Shown: positions 46,768 through 59,840 of the stretch, piece by piece | Position numbering within the stretch: the stretch's first letter is position 1 | Layout of the letters: every line of letters starts with the position of its first letter | From: Serilophus lunatus | Taxonomy: Eukaryota > Chordata > Aves > Passeriformes > Eurylaimidae | DNA length: 64,000 nt | Assembly (NCBI GenBank): GCA_013399895.1 | Contig: VXBA01005094.1 | Location: 729,906 to 793,905, forward strand | Direction: 5' to 3' | Translations under genes and position numbers: made by a program | Notes under the pieces: generated by a model | What the model was told of the DNA's origin: nothing | Database searches by the model: none | Seen by the model: the letters and a program-made list of their open reading frames with translations, nothing else

Positions 46768-49700
46768 GGAAGAACAAAACACTCTTTGGGAGCAATTTCT
46801 TTATGTCATTTTTACAGACCAAGGCACCACAAGTATATCCATGGCGGGGTAACTGTTGGAAGTTTGGTAATATGAAATGCTCATTCTGGATTATTTTCCA
46901 TAGCTTCAAGTCTCCTAATTTCTGGTTTTTCAATATGTATTTTAGGCTTTCTAGGGCAGAGGCTGTCTTTTCCTCTATCTTAATATAATGTGTCTCTCTA
47001 AGTTTCTCTGTGCAATATCTTAATATTAGTGTTGATCAGTACATAAACTCACAAGTATATATTATAGAACAATTATTCTCTTCCAGCACTCTCATAGCGT
47101 TTGAGAGCAATTTGAAGCAACACTTCCTATAGCATTTAACAGCAAAAAAGCTTTTCTGTCTTTTCCTCTAAGATCCTTAGAAAACAGTTCTTGCTTTTTA
47201 TGAATTGACACTGGTTAGATAAACCCCCAAATAAACAACTTTTTATTATGAATGGCCTTCTCTGCTTTGCTCTGGTTGATTTCTCATTATCAAATCTTAA
47301 ACACCTCACATCAGAGTCAACAAGCCTCTGTGGATTCACTGAACCGCAAAATAAAAAATAAGAAGTCTTCAAGGAGGAAAACCACATGGACCTTGTTGTT
47401 TGCTTCACATTTGTTACTTCTGAAGAAATTGCATAGGTACACAAACCACTGATCCTTCTGGAATCCACATTATGTTGCAAAAGCAGCTTGATCAAAAAAA
47501 GCTTAAGCATAACATCACTTTATTATGACTTGTTGCCAACTCCAGCTGCAAATTACCTTGGATTTTTCTTTTCATGTACAATTTGCATATCATAACTAAA
47601 CATACTGAGGGAAGAGTGAGAGGAACAACAAAAGAACAGTGAGGATTTTGTCTCTGGCCAGGTCAACACTTGCTCCAGATAGTGGTTGATGATTGAGTTG
47701 GTTATGGTGGGTTACCTACCAGCACCAGCTGGCTTTCATCATGATGATAAAGAAAAACATTTCACACAAGAAACATTGATCCCCTTGTTATGACTTGAAA
47801 GCTGCACAACTGCTTTTTATTCCAGGAGCCTATGACTGAAAAATCATCTTAAGAATATGGCAATCCTTTGGTATTTTATACATTACTTTCAGTAATACGT
47901 ACAATAACACATAAAGCCAAGGCAGGAAGGTATATTGTAACCCTTTTAATAGGAAACTTAAACCTGTGAATAAAGCTTGTTTAGCATAACCACATAGAAT
48001 TTCCTTGACTGGGTTTATTTTGGCTTCTCCACTGTCACAGATGTTCATTATTACTGAAAGAAAACACTGTAAATTCAGCAGAGAGTTTAAATGAGGAAAA
48101 GGAGGAAATTTGAATAAAATTCGAAAGTCTTTTGTTGTGTATGACCTGATCATCAGTTCTAGAAAGCATGTTAGCAACCTGCTGTGATCGGGTTTCCTCT
48201 AGGGAAAGCAGTGACGTAAATCCACTTACCCCTAACAGGAGCTGTTGAGATTATTGAGTGATTTGGCCGATGGCCGAATGAAAGGGGACACAACAACGTG
48301 AAAAAAGAACTTTCAAAGGTTGTTTTCAGGTTTGAAGGAGATAAGATGGGTTTTGTGGCTCTTTTATCACTTTCTCATGCCAGAGCACCTCAGATGTGTC
48401 TGGAGGAATTTGGCCCTTGCAAATGCAGTCGCTGAATTCACACGGGAATTTTTGCTGACCTTGTCAACTCTTGAGAGCAGTGCCTTAGACAGTACAGAGA
48501 CCTTGCTGGGGTTTTAGGAGCTCTATTAATAGATCTGTGGCATCTAGCTGAACTCTAGTACTGGAGGTGTGAGCTTTTTCACTAGTCTAAAGTTTTTCTT
48601 GTATGTGTTAAAACCGTACAATGAAGCCTTGAATCTCACGAGGAAAAGGAGGCATAACCTCCAGGTCTCTAACAGCATTTGGCTTTATTTCTACTTCAGC
48701 AAGTTTTTCATGGATTCCCCAGCATTTTCATCCTCAGAGCTTTTTTTTTATGAAGATATTCTATTCATTTGTATGTATTCCCATAGTTTTGCAGGTGTGT
48801 GCTTACATGTGGTCTCTCGGGTGCTGGCCTGCTTTCAATCTTTTGTGCATCACCAGAGCATTTTCTTGCTTATTAGCATTTGTAGCCTTAACAGACCTGT
48901 TACTCTTCAGAAATGGAGAGAATGGATTTTTCATTCAGTCCAGTACCTGTATGGCTGAGTGATGCCTCTCAAAATAAGCTGCTAGTTTAGAAGTTCAGAG
49001 AAGAAAAATCCTGTCCCATGTCGGTTCAAATGCATGTCACAGGCACAGAATCCCTCTAACACTGTAGCAAAACCACTCATTAACTGTTCCAGTTCAATTC
49101 TCATCTAATTTACCCATATCATCTTAGCTTACTAACAGAGGAAATGAAAAATGCTTTAGATCTAAAATAGATCATGAGCATTTTGTGTCTTCAAGGGTTT
49201 TGAGAAAAGGAAAAGACAACTATTTCATAGAAAAACATGGAAACATATTTCTACTAGTAATTATACTTTGAAAACATACTTTCTTTTTATTGAGCGGGAA
49301 ACAGACTGAAGTCTGAAATCATAGCAAAGATTATAAAAAGGATTCAGCCATAAAAAAGCGTGTGTGGAACAGGAAATGATTTATTGAAAAAGCATGGAGG
49401 TGTGAAATCATGGCTAGGTAAAATTTCATGGTATTGAGAAAAATTATTCTATAGCTTCATTATTTGTTGCTTTCGTACTTTCATCTATTAATTTTTATAT
49501 TCTGCAAATACCTTTGTTAAGATTTAATTTAATTTTTATCATGTGTTAATCAGAAAATAGTCATGAATATTTCTGCTGTGGTATGGTGTTAGGAGTAACC
49601 CATCTGAAGACTTTTGCCTTCTTTCACATCTCTTCAGGCCTCTTTCTTACACAGACAATGGATAGAACTGAAACTGCTTCGTTGGTTTGTGAATTGCAAC

Positions 49701-49870
49701 AGCTGGGGAAATAGTAAAATTTTCATTCATATATGCAGTGCCATAATTCTTTTCCCTCCTTGTGTTTGTTTGGTTTTGGTTTTGCATTATTTATATCACA
49801 GAAGATTTTTGCTTCTGTTGACCATCACAGTGACTTCACCACAATGTTTATATTGCAAATAATTATATAA

Positions 49871-49894
49871 TTTCCTTTGTGTGAACAAAGGAAA
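49871..49894. other. perfect 10-bp hairpin
   Basis: The arm TTTCCTTTGT (49871-49880), a four-base loop GTGA (49881-49884) and the exact complementary arm ACAAAGGAAA (49885-49894) form a perfect stem. It lies six bases 5' of the GA microsatellite. Confidence 0.85.
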
Positions 49895-49896
49895 AT

Positions 49897-49900
<4 letters not shown>

Positions 49901-49930
<30 letters not shown>
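49901..49930. repeat. (GA)n microsatellite
   Basis: Fourteen to fifteen GA units, all purine on one strand. Such mirror-symmetric homopurine tracts can adopt triplex (H-DNA) structure in supercoiled DNA. Confidence 0.93.
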
Positions 49931-49932
<2 letters not shown>

Positions 49933-50394
49933 GACTTTCAGAAATACCTTTCCTAGGGGGTTTCTAGACAACTTGCATGAATTTTTGAGCTTTACTGTTT
50001 TGTAAAAAGAACTAAAACAATAAAGAGGTGGAGTAAATTTAAGCTACTAAATCAAAGCAAATGTCCCAGCAGGTGGTCGACTTTGAAAGCATAAGAGCTG
50101 GAAGAAGAACAAAAGGTTCCATTTTCTAAAATAGGTACCTTGGATTAGGCATCTAGAAGAGAAATGTGGAAACCCAAAGGGGCTTTCTTTAATGAAATTA
50201 AGAACTCACAAGTTAATATCACCTCTAAAATGTGTCTTACTCATGGAGTCAATCAGTGAGTAACTTTTTCCAGCACTCCTGATTGCATTAGTATTTTGTA
50301 AAGGTACAAAAAAACCCACCCAAAATTATTGCTGTGAGATATTACATATCAATATTTTACATCAACATAACGAGGACAAAGAAATTCACTAATT

Positions 50395-50470
50395 ACACAG
50401 GATCACAGAATGGGTCAGGTTGGAAGGCATCACAGTGGTTCATCTGGTATAACCTCTCTGCTCAAGCATA
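50395..50470 (-). mobile_element. CR1 LINE 3' tail fragment
   Basis: The plus strand reads 'cacaggatcacagaatgggt', then 'caggttggaaggcatcacag' and 'tggttcatctggtataacct', then 'ctctgctcaagca'. This is the complement of the CR1 end and closely resembles the start of the copy at 53437 ('gaatcacagaact…ggcgaggttggaaagggccacagtgggtcatctggtcc…ctccctgctcaag'). It is truncated after about 75 bp. Confidence 0.87.
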
Positions 50471-53436
50471 TAAATTAAACTTTTATTTGTTTTTATGCAA
50501 AAAACCCACATTTGTTGAACTAGTAAATGTGACAGATATTTTCCCCTGTAAAATCAAATTATGTCTTGACAAACAGCCGTTTCCACTGGCAGCCTCCATA
50601 TAGACAAACAGACTGAGGGTGTGGCCACTCCAATATTCTCAAACATCAGAGCAAACCACCAGAGAATTTTTTATTCCTACTAAATGAAAATGTTGTGAAA
50701 TAATACTCACTTTCCTCAGTTTTCATTCCATGTACTCTTACTCTTTTCTGCCTGGAGGCAATTCCAACCTGGGGGACAATGACCCAGTACTGCAATGTAC
50801 TTGATCAGTATATTGCTATGTGCACATACAGTGCTGTCCCTGAGGAGAGAATGGGGCAAAAAATTATACAAAATAGGTGAAGTGTTGGTAAAATTGGTAA
50901 AATTATAGAGAAGTGTAAAGATTCCAAGCACTGTCTGAGATATAAATAACATAAAATCTGCAAAGATGATGGAAAATCTACAACTCTTGATGTCCAATCA
51001 CAGCTCCACTGAGAGTAAAAACACTACAGGGCTGTGTGCCTTTGGTGTTGTGTGTATGTACGTGCATGACTTGTAACTCCTGCCTGAGATGATGTGATTC
51101 TTTCTCTTTTCCTGTCAGGTACATGTGAGGAGATTCATCTCACCTCCCTTTACATTTTGACAGGGTGGTCTAGTAAAAGACATTCCCTCTAAGGACAAGC
51201 TTTGCTGTGTATGAGTCCTTGAGCCTGCACAGCCACAGCTACTCTGTTGTTACTCACCAAGGCCCCCACTGGAGTCTAAAGACCAGACTGAGAGAAAATT
51301 ATGTGTAAATGAGGATCATCCCATCAGAAGATAAATAACTGCTGTGGGAGATGAGTCACCTTTGGAGATGCTCTCCCTTTCTCCTGCTCTAAAGGATCCT
51401 GGATGACTTCCTAACATCTGGAGTGCAACACTAGGTGTGACAGACCCCTCCAGAGGGAAACCCACAGAGAAGGCCAAGCAAGAGTCAGTTCAAATCAACG
51501 GGAGCATCCAGAACAAGCAGCAAATTCCAGCGGAGCTGGAATTTCATGCTGTGTGCACAGCTCTCTGAGCAGTCTCTATAATAGCAATAGCCACTGACCA
51601 GCAACACATGCAAGACCTACCAGGTCTCCCTGGATTTTCTGCCAACTCAAGTACAAAATGTTTGCTGAAAAAAAGCCTTCAGAATATTGAACTGTCTTGG
51701 TTATAACTTGTCTTTCCCTTTTCTCCGCTGAGGTCCATTAATTTTAAATAGTTTTCAAAGACTTAAGACATTTTGAGAACTGCTTTCTCAATTAGTTTCT
51801 CTTAAAAATAGATATAGAAAAGTTGCAACAACAAATTGTGTGACTTCTGGACACAATTACACAATATAATTTATCTGAAGTTAGGAAAGAGCTATTTACA
51901 TTCCTGTTCCAGGTTGATTCTGGATCTTTTTATGTTTTGTTTTTCTATTTTTTTAATGCAGGTATTTATTTACCTCACTTAAAATTCATAAAATACTGCT
52001 AATGGTTGTGCAGAAAAAAATTGTGCTTTCACTTTGAATGTCTATATTTCTTCACCAAAAGCTACATTTATTGTTTGTGTATATTTTGTATATGAAACAG
52101 TTATGCAATGGTACATATTTCTTCTTGCTTTATATGTTATTCCAGAGAAGATCTATGTGTTGAAAAACATAGAGACATTCAAGTATGGAATGTTCATTAT
52201 AAAGATTAAATTCTAGAGGTGAAAAGATTATTTTTTCCTTATGTCCACCTATGGTCACTGGCAGTAATTGATTGATTCCTTTGCAGAAAGCAACCAGTTA
52301 GACCTGTTAAAAAAACAGTTAGGACACACAAATATATGGCAGACAGACCTGCAAAGCAAGGTGTTATACTATGCACTAATTTTCTGGCTGTTGTTCAAAT
52401 ATATTTGAGACTGCACACCAGTGGAGCACCTTTTGTTGTTGTTTTGTTTCGGTGTTTTTGTGTTTTTTTGTTTGTTTGGTTCGGGTTTTTTTGTTTGTTT
52501 TTTTTTTTTTAGTTTTACAATCCATTTATAAAGATCGATGTATTTTTATGGTAATGGTAGAGATGAAATCTTTGTTAGACTTGTGGGTTCCTAGAATTCT
52601 GCAGGTATATTCTGGAAATTCGATATGCCTTTATACTCATGGATGAAAAAGATTTAGCAGCTTAAGGAAGTGGAAAATTCTGGTTGACTGAAACAGGCTG
52701 AAGTAGTTAATCCTGCATTGCACAGCAGGTTATTCCTGTTCATCCTCGTTTAGCTTTCTTCAGCTGTTAACAGCTCAGAGAAGCACAATAAATTAACCTT
52801 ATTGATTGGAATAAAGAGTTTTTATTCTCTGCTATTTGTTCAGTTCTTGGTTGGTGTTAATATAATGCAAATTCGTACAGTCTTTTTAGTGTTATTTGCA
52901 TTGAAGTTGCAGTAAGTGGTGTCTCCATGTTAAGGAAACTTCCCAGTCTGGCCATTCACGAGACTGGCAGTCACACTTCTGCACCAGATATATTTATTCC
53001 TCAACATCTAGACCACTAGTATGAATAAAAAAACCCCCACACATACTGTAGATGGTTGCAAGGTCATATATTAATTGATTACAGGAGAAATAGTAATTTA
53101 TATACAACAAAAAAAAAATTGAAGGATGGGAGTGGAAGAGTTCTTGCTGCTGCTGCCTGTGCTGAAGCAAATGGGCTGTAGGGCTTGACAGCTCCTCTGT
53201 CAGGTTTCCTGTAACTGTGCCTCTTCACAGTCTGCATTTGCATCATCTCCACATTGCAACCACATGCCAAAGGGTCCAAACAAATGTTATTCCTTTCTTT
53301 TTTCCACTTTCACTGTCTCCTTTGAAGGCTTTGAGTGTTCCTCATTCTCCCTGTTCTAACACCATCCTACTCCTTTCTCTCCTCTATGTCTTCTACATTA
53401 GAGTTTCCCCTTCCTTCATGTCAGGCCCCATTATCT
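50471..53436. other. non-coding sequence with a GC-richer block
   Basis: No gene recognised. The part at about 51170-51560 is richer in GC than its surroundings and carries no repeat that I can name. A long T/G low-complexity tract lies at 52430-52511. Confidence 0.55.
52430..52511. repeat. (TTTG)n / T-rich low-complexity tract
   Basis: About 80 bases consisting almost wholly of T and G, with TTG, TTTG and TTTTTG units and only a few C residues. Confidence 0.85.
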
Positions 53437-53868
53437 CAAAGAATCACAGAACTATGGAATAGGCGAGGTTGGAAAGGGCCACAGTGGGTCATCTGGTCCA
53501 AACTCCCTGCTCAAGTAGGGTCGTCCCAGAATGTACGGCACAGGTTTGTGTCCAGACAGTTCTGGAATATCTCCAGGCAGGGAGACCCCACACCCTCTGG
53601 GTGATCTGTCCCAGTGCTCGGTCCCTGCACAGGAAAGAAGTTCTTGCTCACGTTCAGGTGGAACTCCCTGGGCATCAGCTCCTGCCCGTGGCCTCTTGTG
53701 CCATTGCTGGGAGCCTGGTCCATCCCTGAGCCCTCCCTGCACACACTGACACACAGGGATGAGGTCCCCTCCCAGTGTCTCTTCCCGAGGCTGAACAGGC
53801 CCAGCTCCCTCAGCCTGTCCTTGTCACAGAGATGCTCCAGTCCCCTCACCATCTTTGTTGGCCTCCAC
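53437..53868 (-). mobile_element. CR1 LINE 3' UTR, inverted partner of the 3-kb copy
   Basis: The plus strand begins with 'aagaatcacagaactatgga' and continues through the complements of the CR1 3' blocks to 'caccatctttgttggcctcc', where the element is truncated. Bases 53546-53844 appear identical to the complement of 3170-3468. The 3' terminal 110 bp (53437-53545) differ from the other copy at roughly one base in five. Open frames on both strands here are the same by-product frames as in the 3-kb copy. Confidence 0.93.
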
Positions 53869-56800
53869 AAAGCAGTATGAGTGCGGATATTAGGATGAAT
53901 TGTCTGTTCAGTTCAGAACACTTTATTCCTCAGTCCTTTATTCCTCTTGTGGAGTGAGATTTCTGGCTCACAGAAACAAGCAAATACAAGGGACTGAGGG
54001 GAAAGAAAGTTAATTGCTCTTACTTGAGGGAATATCCTCTTATTGTAGAATCTCCCAATATTTGGAGGACCCTTCTGTGCTCCTGGCTTGTAGGGGTTTC
54101 AGTTTTTTCAATCTTGTGTTATGAAAAAAATCATAATTATCCAAGTCAGTAAATGTTTCCTCAGTAATGCTGAGAAGTAGGAGTTACTGAAAATTAAGTG
54201 ATCTGCACCTTGAGATCCATTCTCAGCAATGTTAGGCAATACACTGCTGTTAATCCAAGGAGGTGGTGTTCAAATCATTATTTGGGATTCAATCAACTAT
54301 ATCATGTTATAATTCATACAAAACCCCCCTACCAAATCAACAAACAAATCAAAACATCCAATCAATTTTAGAGTGTGGGAGCTACTTTTAACATTAAATT
54401 TACCTCTACTATGGTTTGAATTAATAGCATTGGCTTCTCTGCCTTTTTGGAAGCAGTTCCTGTTTGAAAGGAATCTTTTTTTGCTTTTCAAAGAGATGTT
54501 TTTGAGAAAATATATTGATAAATGGAAATTTAATTGTTTTCATTTTGTACCTTTCTACAGATTTTTTTTCCGGTGCTGGATATACTTGGATGTGATAGAA
54601 ACTGTAGAGTGAATGACAGCTTTGTTTCTGTAATGCTGGAAGGAGCCAGATGTTCAAAGTTCATTAAAATATTGTCCTGTCTTGGGACCTTCACTGGTAC
54701 GCAGTATGCAAGTAGGATTTTCATAGGCTATTGAGAACTCTTTTTCTTTCTGCTTTGCCCTATAATGCTGAATATGTCCTGTTATATTGCAACCAGGTGT
54801 CTTTGGGGTGAAAGCTCTTGTGCCAGAATGGTCTGGATTGGGCTGGGAAGGATAAACTTGAAATAATTATTCAAGAGGACTTGTTCCTGCCAACAACGAA
54901 TTAGCTGTAGGGGACTTGTGTTGTCTTTTTGCTGCTGTGACAAAGACACTTTATTCCCGGCTGTTTTGCATTTAGACAAACCAACAAAGGTTGGACATCA
55001 GGAATTATTGTAGAAATGGGCTATCACCAAGTCATCTTGAAAGTTTTGGGGGTGAATGTCTCTGATTTCTCACTCTCTTGGTATCCATGGAGGTGACTGG
55101 AAACATTAATCCCAGTGTCTTGGACAGGCAGAATCTCTCTGCTTTCCCCATGCACAGACACTGCAACCCACTCTGCCATGATTTCCTCAGTTTGCTGGGT
55201 CGTCGCAAGGCTCACTGACAAGAGCAAAGTAAAACAGAAGGAAGGTGGCTGATTTTTGACTGAGAGCAGTTAAATTCACAACTAGCAGTTGCTGTCTTAT
55301 CTCATTTTTAATAGGAAAGGCACAGAGAATCCGGGTGATACTTAAACCTCTTTGAAACACTATCTAATGTTGTCCCCTTGCTCTGTGTTTGCATAGAACT
55401 GTAGGACATGGGAGGGGGAAAGTGCAGCTCCCAGGTCTTTATGAACTGAAGAGAGCAGTGCTACTGCTGACAGCCGAAGATCTGGAAGATCTGCAGTAGT
55501 CTGTTCCGCTCATTATGCCCAGTTCTTTCCAGTCAGTTGGTTATCCATTATCTTAGGAAGTACAAGAATCACCTGGAGGTATCCCAGCTTTTTGAGTGCA
55601 CATTTAGAAGACGCATCTCCCTGTTGCTCTTGTGACTCTCCTTCCATTTGTCACCTTTCTCGTTAAAGGAGAGATTATTTGCTGGCCACTTTGCCAACTC
55701 CAGGATTTATAGCAGCCAAAGAGAGTGTTTTAGGCAGGGAGGAGTAACTGCACCGACTACAAACTCCCAGAACTCTCCAAGAAGTAAGTGTGTTAAAGGT
55801 AATGATGTGCAATAAACTGTAGATGCAGTAAAAATCTCATACAGATGTTATTGGATAGAAGCAAAATGCATAATATAAAAAATGTGAAAAACCCTAAATA
55901 GCTATTGGAACTTCACAGGTCTTAAATATGTTGGTGCAGACACCAGAATGGTTCAGGGGCAGCTCATACATCACACTAATTGCGTTGCTTGCCAAATAAA
56001 CCAAGTCTTTCAGAGAGCTCTTGTCCCATACCTTGAATTCCTATTCCTCGTCATTCATCTAATTTTAATGGAAGAAGGAAAACTCTCCAGCTCCCTAAGG
56101 TGACAATCTATGACCTTTACTTGAGAAAATACCTATGTATATTCCCCAGTCTCCCTTTATTTTTTTAACTAATGAGACTTCAGCATGTGTTTAAGCAGAT
56201 GTTTTGTACTGATGGGCTTATCATTAACAATACGGCCTGATATTAAAGATGTGCTGAAGGGCCATTGCAGTCTGTGGGCCAGCAAGTTAAAGACATGAAG
56301 GGAACAGAAAGATCAGCTTGTGTTGGAAATAACTTTGCCAAGGAGAGTAGAGTGTGTGGGAAGTTACTGGTACTTTTAGATACCTTACCTTTCAAAGTGT
56401 TGTGCTTACAATTCAGAGCTGCCTTAAATTATCTGTGCTGTCTTGTTTTATTTAACACAGAGGGTCTGTCATCCTCTTTGTTCAGTCTCTGTGCTGTGTA
56501 CAGCTAAACCTTCAGCCATCCTCCCATATACTTTGAGAATAAAAAAATCTCTGCAGCTGGAACACGTAGCATTGGCCATGAGTTTTTGACCAACAGCAGA
56601 ACAGGGAGTTCAAACGAATACATAATTTTTGTTAAATTTCTGGCAACTTTACATGAACAGACTTGAACAAATGACAGATTGTGTTAGTCAGCAGAACAAA
56701 CTGTGTGTTTCTTTTGGTAGGGTGGTGGTCCAAGTGCAGTGGGCACAGTGCTGAGCCCCTCCAGCTTGCTCTATTTCTGCAGCCCATGTCACCTCTGTCC

Positions 56801-57051
56801 TTGGGCTGCAGGGCACAGAGGTTCAAAATGCTGTCGGGGAAGAAAATCCAGAAGGCTGCAACAGATCCCACTGTTGTCAAGGGGTGTGCTTGGCTCTTTT
56901 CATCCTCCTCTCCTCCAGTGGACAAGTTGATTTAACTCTTTAGATATTCCTTAAGATATATGTATACATTTAACAGGGGTATTTCAAGTACTTTTAGTGC
57001 AACTTTATAAAACTTTCATTTAATTTTTGTCAAGTCTCCTTTCTGAGACTC

Positions 57052-57092
57052 AAAAAGAGAAAAAAACTTTGGGGCTTTTTCTTTCTCTTTTT
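57052..57092. repeat. A/G-rich inverted repeat
   Basis: The arm AAAAAGAGAAA (57052-57062) is complementary to TTTCTCTTTTT (57082-57092), with a 19-base spacer. Low complexity makes a chance origin likely. Confidence 0.6.
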
Positions 57093-59783
57093 TTTGGTTG
57101 ATGTTCTGCTCTGATGTTTGTTTTAGTTGACAGTGTTCCAGTTTAGGAATACACTTTGACAGTGAAATGATGATGACTAGCAATAGAAATGCAGCCACCA
57201 TCTTATAAACAAATATATCTTGATAATAATTTTTCTTCTGTGATTTCCTAATGACAAAGCTGGAGGTTAAACAAAGTATTAAAAATGGAAGCATGACCCT
57301 TATGTGAATGTAACAGCAAAAGCCTAATCAGTGACCCCAAACTCCTTTAATTTAAAATGTTATTATCTGATTATTTCTTGCAACACTCAACAGTTAAATT
57401 TTATACTTAAACACCATATCTTCTTTCACTAACACATAATTTACCAGTCACATATTTTATGATGATGTGAGCATGTATCTTACTAGCAAATGTTCTGGCC
57501 AACAACAGCATCATTTTTTCTTAAGTAGGAGGAAAAATATTTTAAAAATAGCTTCAGATAAACCCAACAAGCAGTAAAAGTTTGATTGTTAATGCAGAAG
57601 AAATATGCAGTAGAGAAAAATGTCTTTTTTTAAGTTTGTCCTTTGGGGATACGAAGCCATAAATTGCCACTAATTTATCTGCAGTAGTGGATGATGATTT
57701 TAAAAGGAAAGAAGGAAAAAAAGTGTTTATAGAACCAAATTATGTAATCTTGTCAGACAAGGTAGTTATTTTTGAATTCATGTGAGGAGAAAAGAAAGGT
57801 AAGTAAATGTGTTGATGCTGCTTACACTCAGAAGCTGAAGCTGAATTGAAATTGTAGTACATCATTCTAATGTTGGAACACAAAATATTCTTCTTTCATA
57901 ATTTTTAAAAAGGTCATCCTAACAAGACTGATTTCTAATCTTTCAGGTCTGTACTTAACCTTGAGAAACTTGCAGTGTGCATACCCACTGTCTGCGTACC
58001 TGTTGGCTCAATCAGTGTATCTTCACTCTTTGAGTGTTGGTAGGTGGCTCAGTTCAACATTATAGAAAGTCCATCATTGCCATCATAATGGAGAAAACAT
58101 TATGTTCTACTTTAACATTTATTAAAATAGCTTATTTATAAAAGAGGGACAACCAACTGTTTTTTTTATCCTTTGTCACTACACTACTGAACTGTCTCTG
58201 TATAATAGCAAAACTGTAAAGTCTGACCTGGGGCCTTTAGTTTTTCTAAAAATAGAGACAATAATTAAATAAATAATTAAAATTATTGATAAAAAAGTGC
58301 TGTATGAGGCCTGATGTTGCCTATGAATGTTTTAGTGGTTAACATTGTGTTAAGAATTCTTGTCTCTAGGCACTCTATTTGTCAGTTCTCTAAAGCAATA
58401 CTTTTTGTTGTTTGTTTTTTTTTTCTGCAACATAATTCTGAGATGTGGAGAGTTTCAGGTTTCAGTCCCATGAAGACTCCTTGGAGGCTACAAAGCTCAT
58501 GTTGATCCTTATTCTCTAAATTGATGCCAAAATGTAATCATCTGTTGTTTTTCTGTGTGCTAGTGGCAGTTTTCAGCGAGAAGGAGCATTTGATAGCCCA
58601 GGAACAAATCCATTGCAAGGAGTTCACCTACTGCCCAAATAAGCCCCAAGTGTGTCTTATCCTCTAACGGGACAGACCATGATTTGCCATGAATAATGCC
58701 CTAATCAACAAAATCTAAACCACTGTATGCAGTGTTTTCCTTCTACTGAGGACTTGTGAGGGTGGTCTACTGGAGAAGGTCAGACATTCCTGGTGGAGTG
58801 AGCGAGGTAAACGTGACGCTTACGTGTGAAGCGTGGTAGGAATTTCACAACAGGGCTGTAAGAATGCTCAAGTGGCAGACTGCTCTGTCAACGTGACCCT
58901 CTTGTAAAAACACATACCAAAATCAGGACATCTTCGCTCCTCTGGAATCACAGTTGTTTACAGCTAGAGAATACCTCTTGGTTTCTTTGAGCACAAAGCG
59001 AAATTAAATTTTAAAAGAAATGTGATTCAGTAGGTTTTCCGTTAACTGTGTTTCATGTGCTTTTTCATTTCCTCCTCATTTCTTTCCAGTCACTGTCACC
59101 AGATGTTTGTGAGAAGCATTATGTTTTCAACTCTGGGTTATTAAAACTGGAATTTGAGTCTCAACTAGAAAGCTGAGCGGTTTAAGTGCTTTGTATAGTC
59201 CATAAGTCAAACAGAAAATTGTAACTATTTATACATTGAAGATAAGGAAATTTCTTTTGATTTGCTTCCAAAGTAGATCATATGAAAGATCTATATTTGT
59301 TTCAGCACCTTTCTGTCTTAAAAAAAAAGCATCAACATAAAGGATAACTCTGGTCATGTGTGTCTACCTTCCATGTCCAGCCTTCTTCAAGACCTCCTAT
59401 CATACTAAGAAAAACTGAAACATTTTGGCATAGAATGTGTCAAATAAGTATTTTTTTCAAACTTTTTGTGCTGTAGGATGCAGTTACATGGGAAGTAGCT
59501 TGTGTGTCTTGCTGCATGAAGATCTTACTTGTGTGTGTTATTGTTGCATATTAAAAAAATGGTGCCGCTCATTAAGGAATTTATCACCATAGTTAAATGC
59601 TCTGATTTATCTGTACACAGCATCTGAGAGAATACACTTAAAACACTTTGAACTGATGAAGAAAGACATCTGGAACCCCTCATGGCTGCATTATATTATA
59701 TTATGTTTCCATCTTATTTTACTGATTTGTGAGCCCATGACAGATTAAGTTGTGGAGAGTGATTCTCCTTGGCTGGAAAAGAG

Positions 59784-59840
59784 AAAAAAACAAACAAAAG
59801 ATAAAACAAACTAAACCAAGCAACCAACCAACCAAAAAAG
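59784..59840. repeat. (CAAA)n / (CCAA)n low-complexity patch
   Basis: A-rich sequence with CAAAC steps that passes into three to four CCAA units. Confidence 0.8.

Larger units (their letters stand above)
42296..50394. other. unique AT-rich non-coding sequence
   Basis: No gene seen. It holds an A16 run (42692-42707), a T13 run (43921-43933), an A13 run (46755-46767), a CTGT microsatellite (45988-46012) and the hairpin/GA tract at 49871-49930. Frames of 141 codons (46450-46875, plus) and 129 codons (48569-48958, plus) have no recognisable domain, and the first overlaps similar-length frames in two other phases. Confidence 0.6.

Noticed and set aside
46450..46988. Overlapping 141- and 119-codon plus-strand frames and a 98-codon minus-strand frame
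   Set aside because: They overlap in different phases, pass through an A13 run and show no protein features.
48569..48958. 129-codon open frame rich in F, L and S
   Set aside because: The composition reflects T-rich DNA, with no recognisable motif. The second overlapping frame in another phase also argues for chance.
49024..49036. GGTTCAAATGC, resembling a tRNA B box
   Set aside because: No A box at the right distance, no cloverleaf stems and no terminator.
52762..52775. 14-bp perfect palindrome AGCTGTTAACAGCT
   Set aside because: About four perfect 14-bp palindromes are expected by chance in 64 kb, and no associated element was seen.
57673..57799. Possible exon: 'tttatctgcag' acceptor followed by a donor 'ggtaagtaaa'
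   Set aside because: The best frame (starting VDDDFKRKEGKKVF) meets a TGA before the donor, the branch and pyrimidine tract are weak, and there is no matching neighbour exon.
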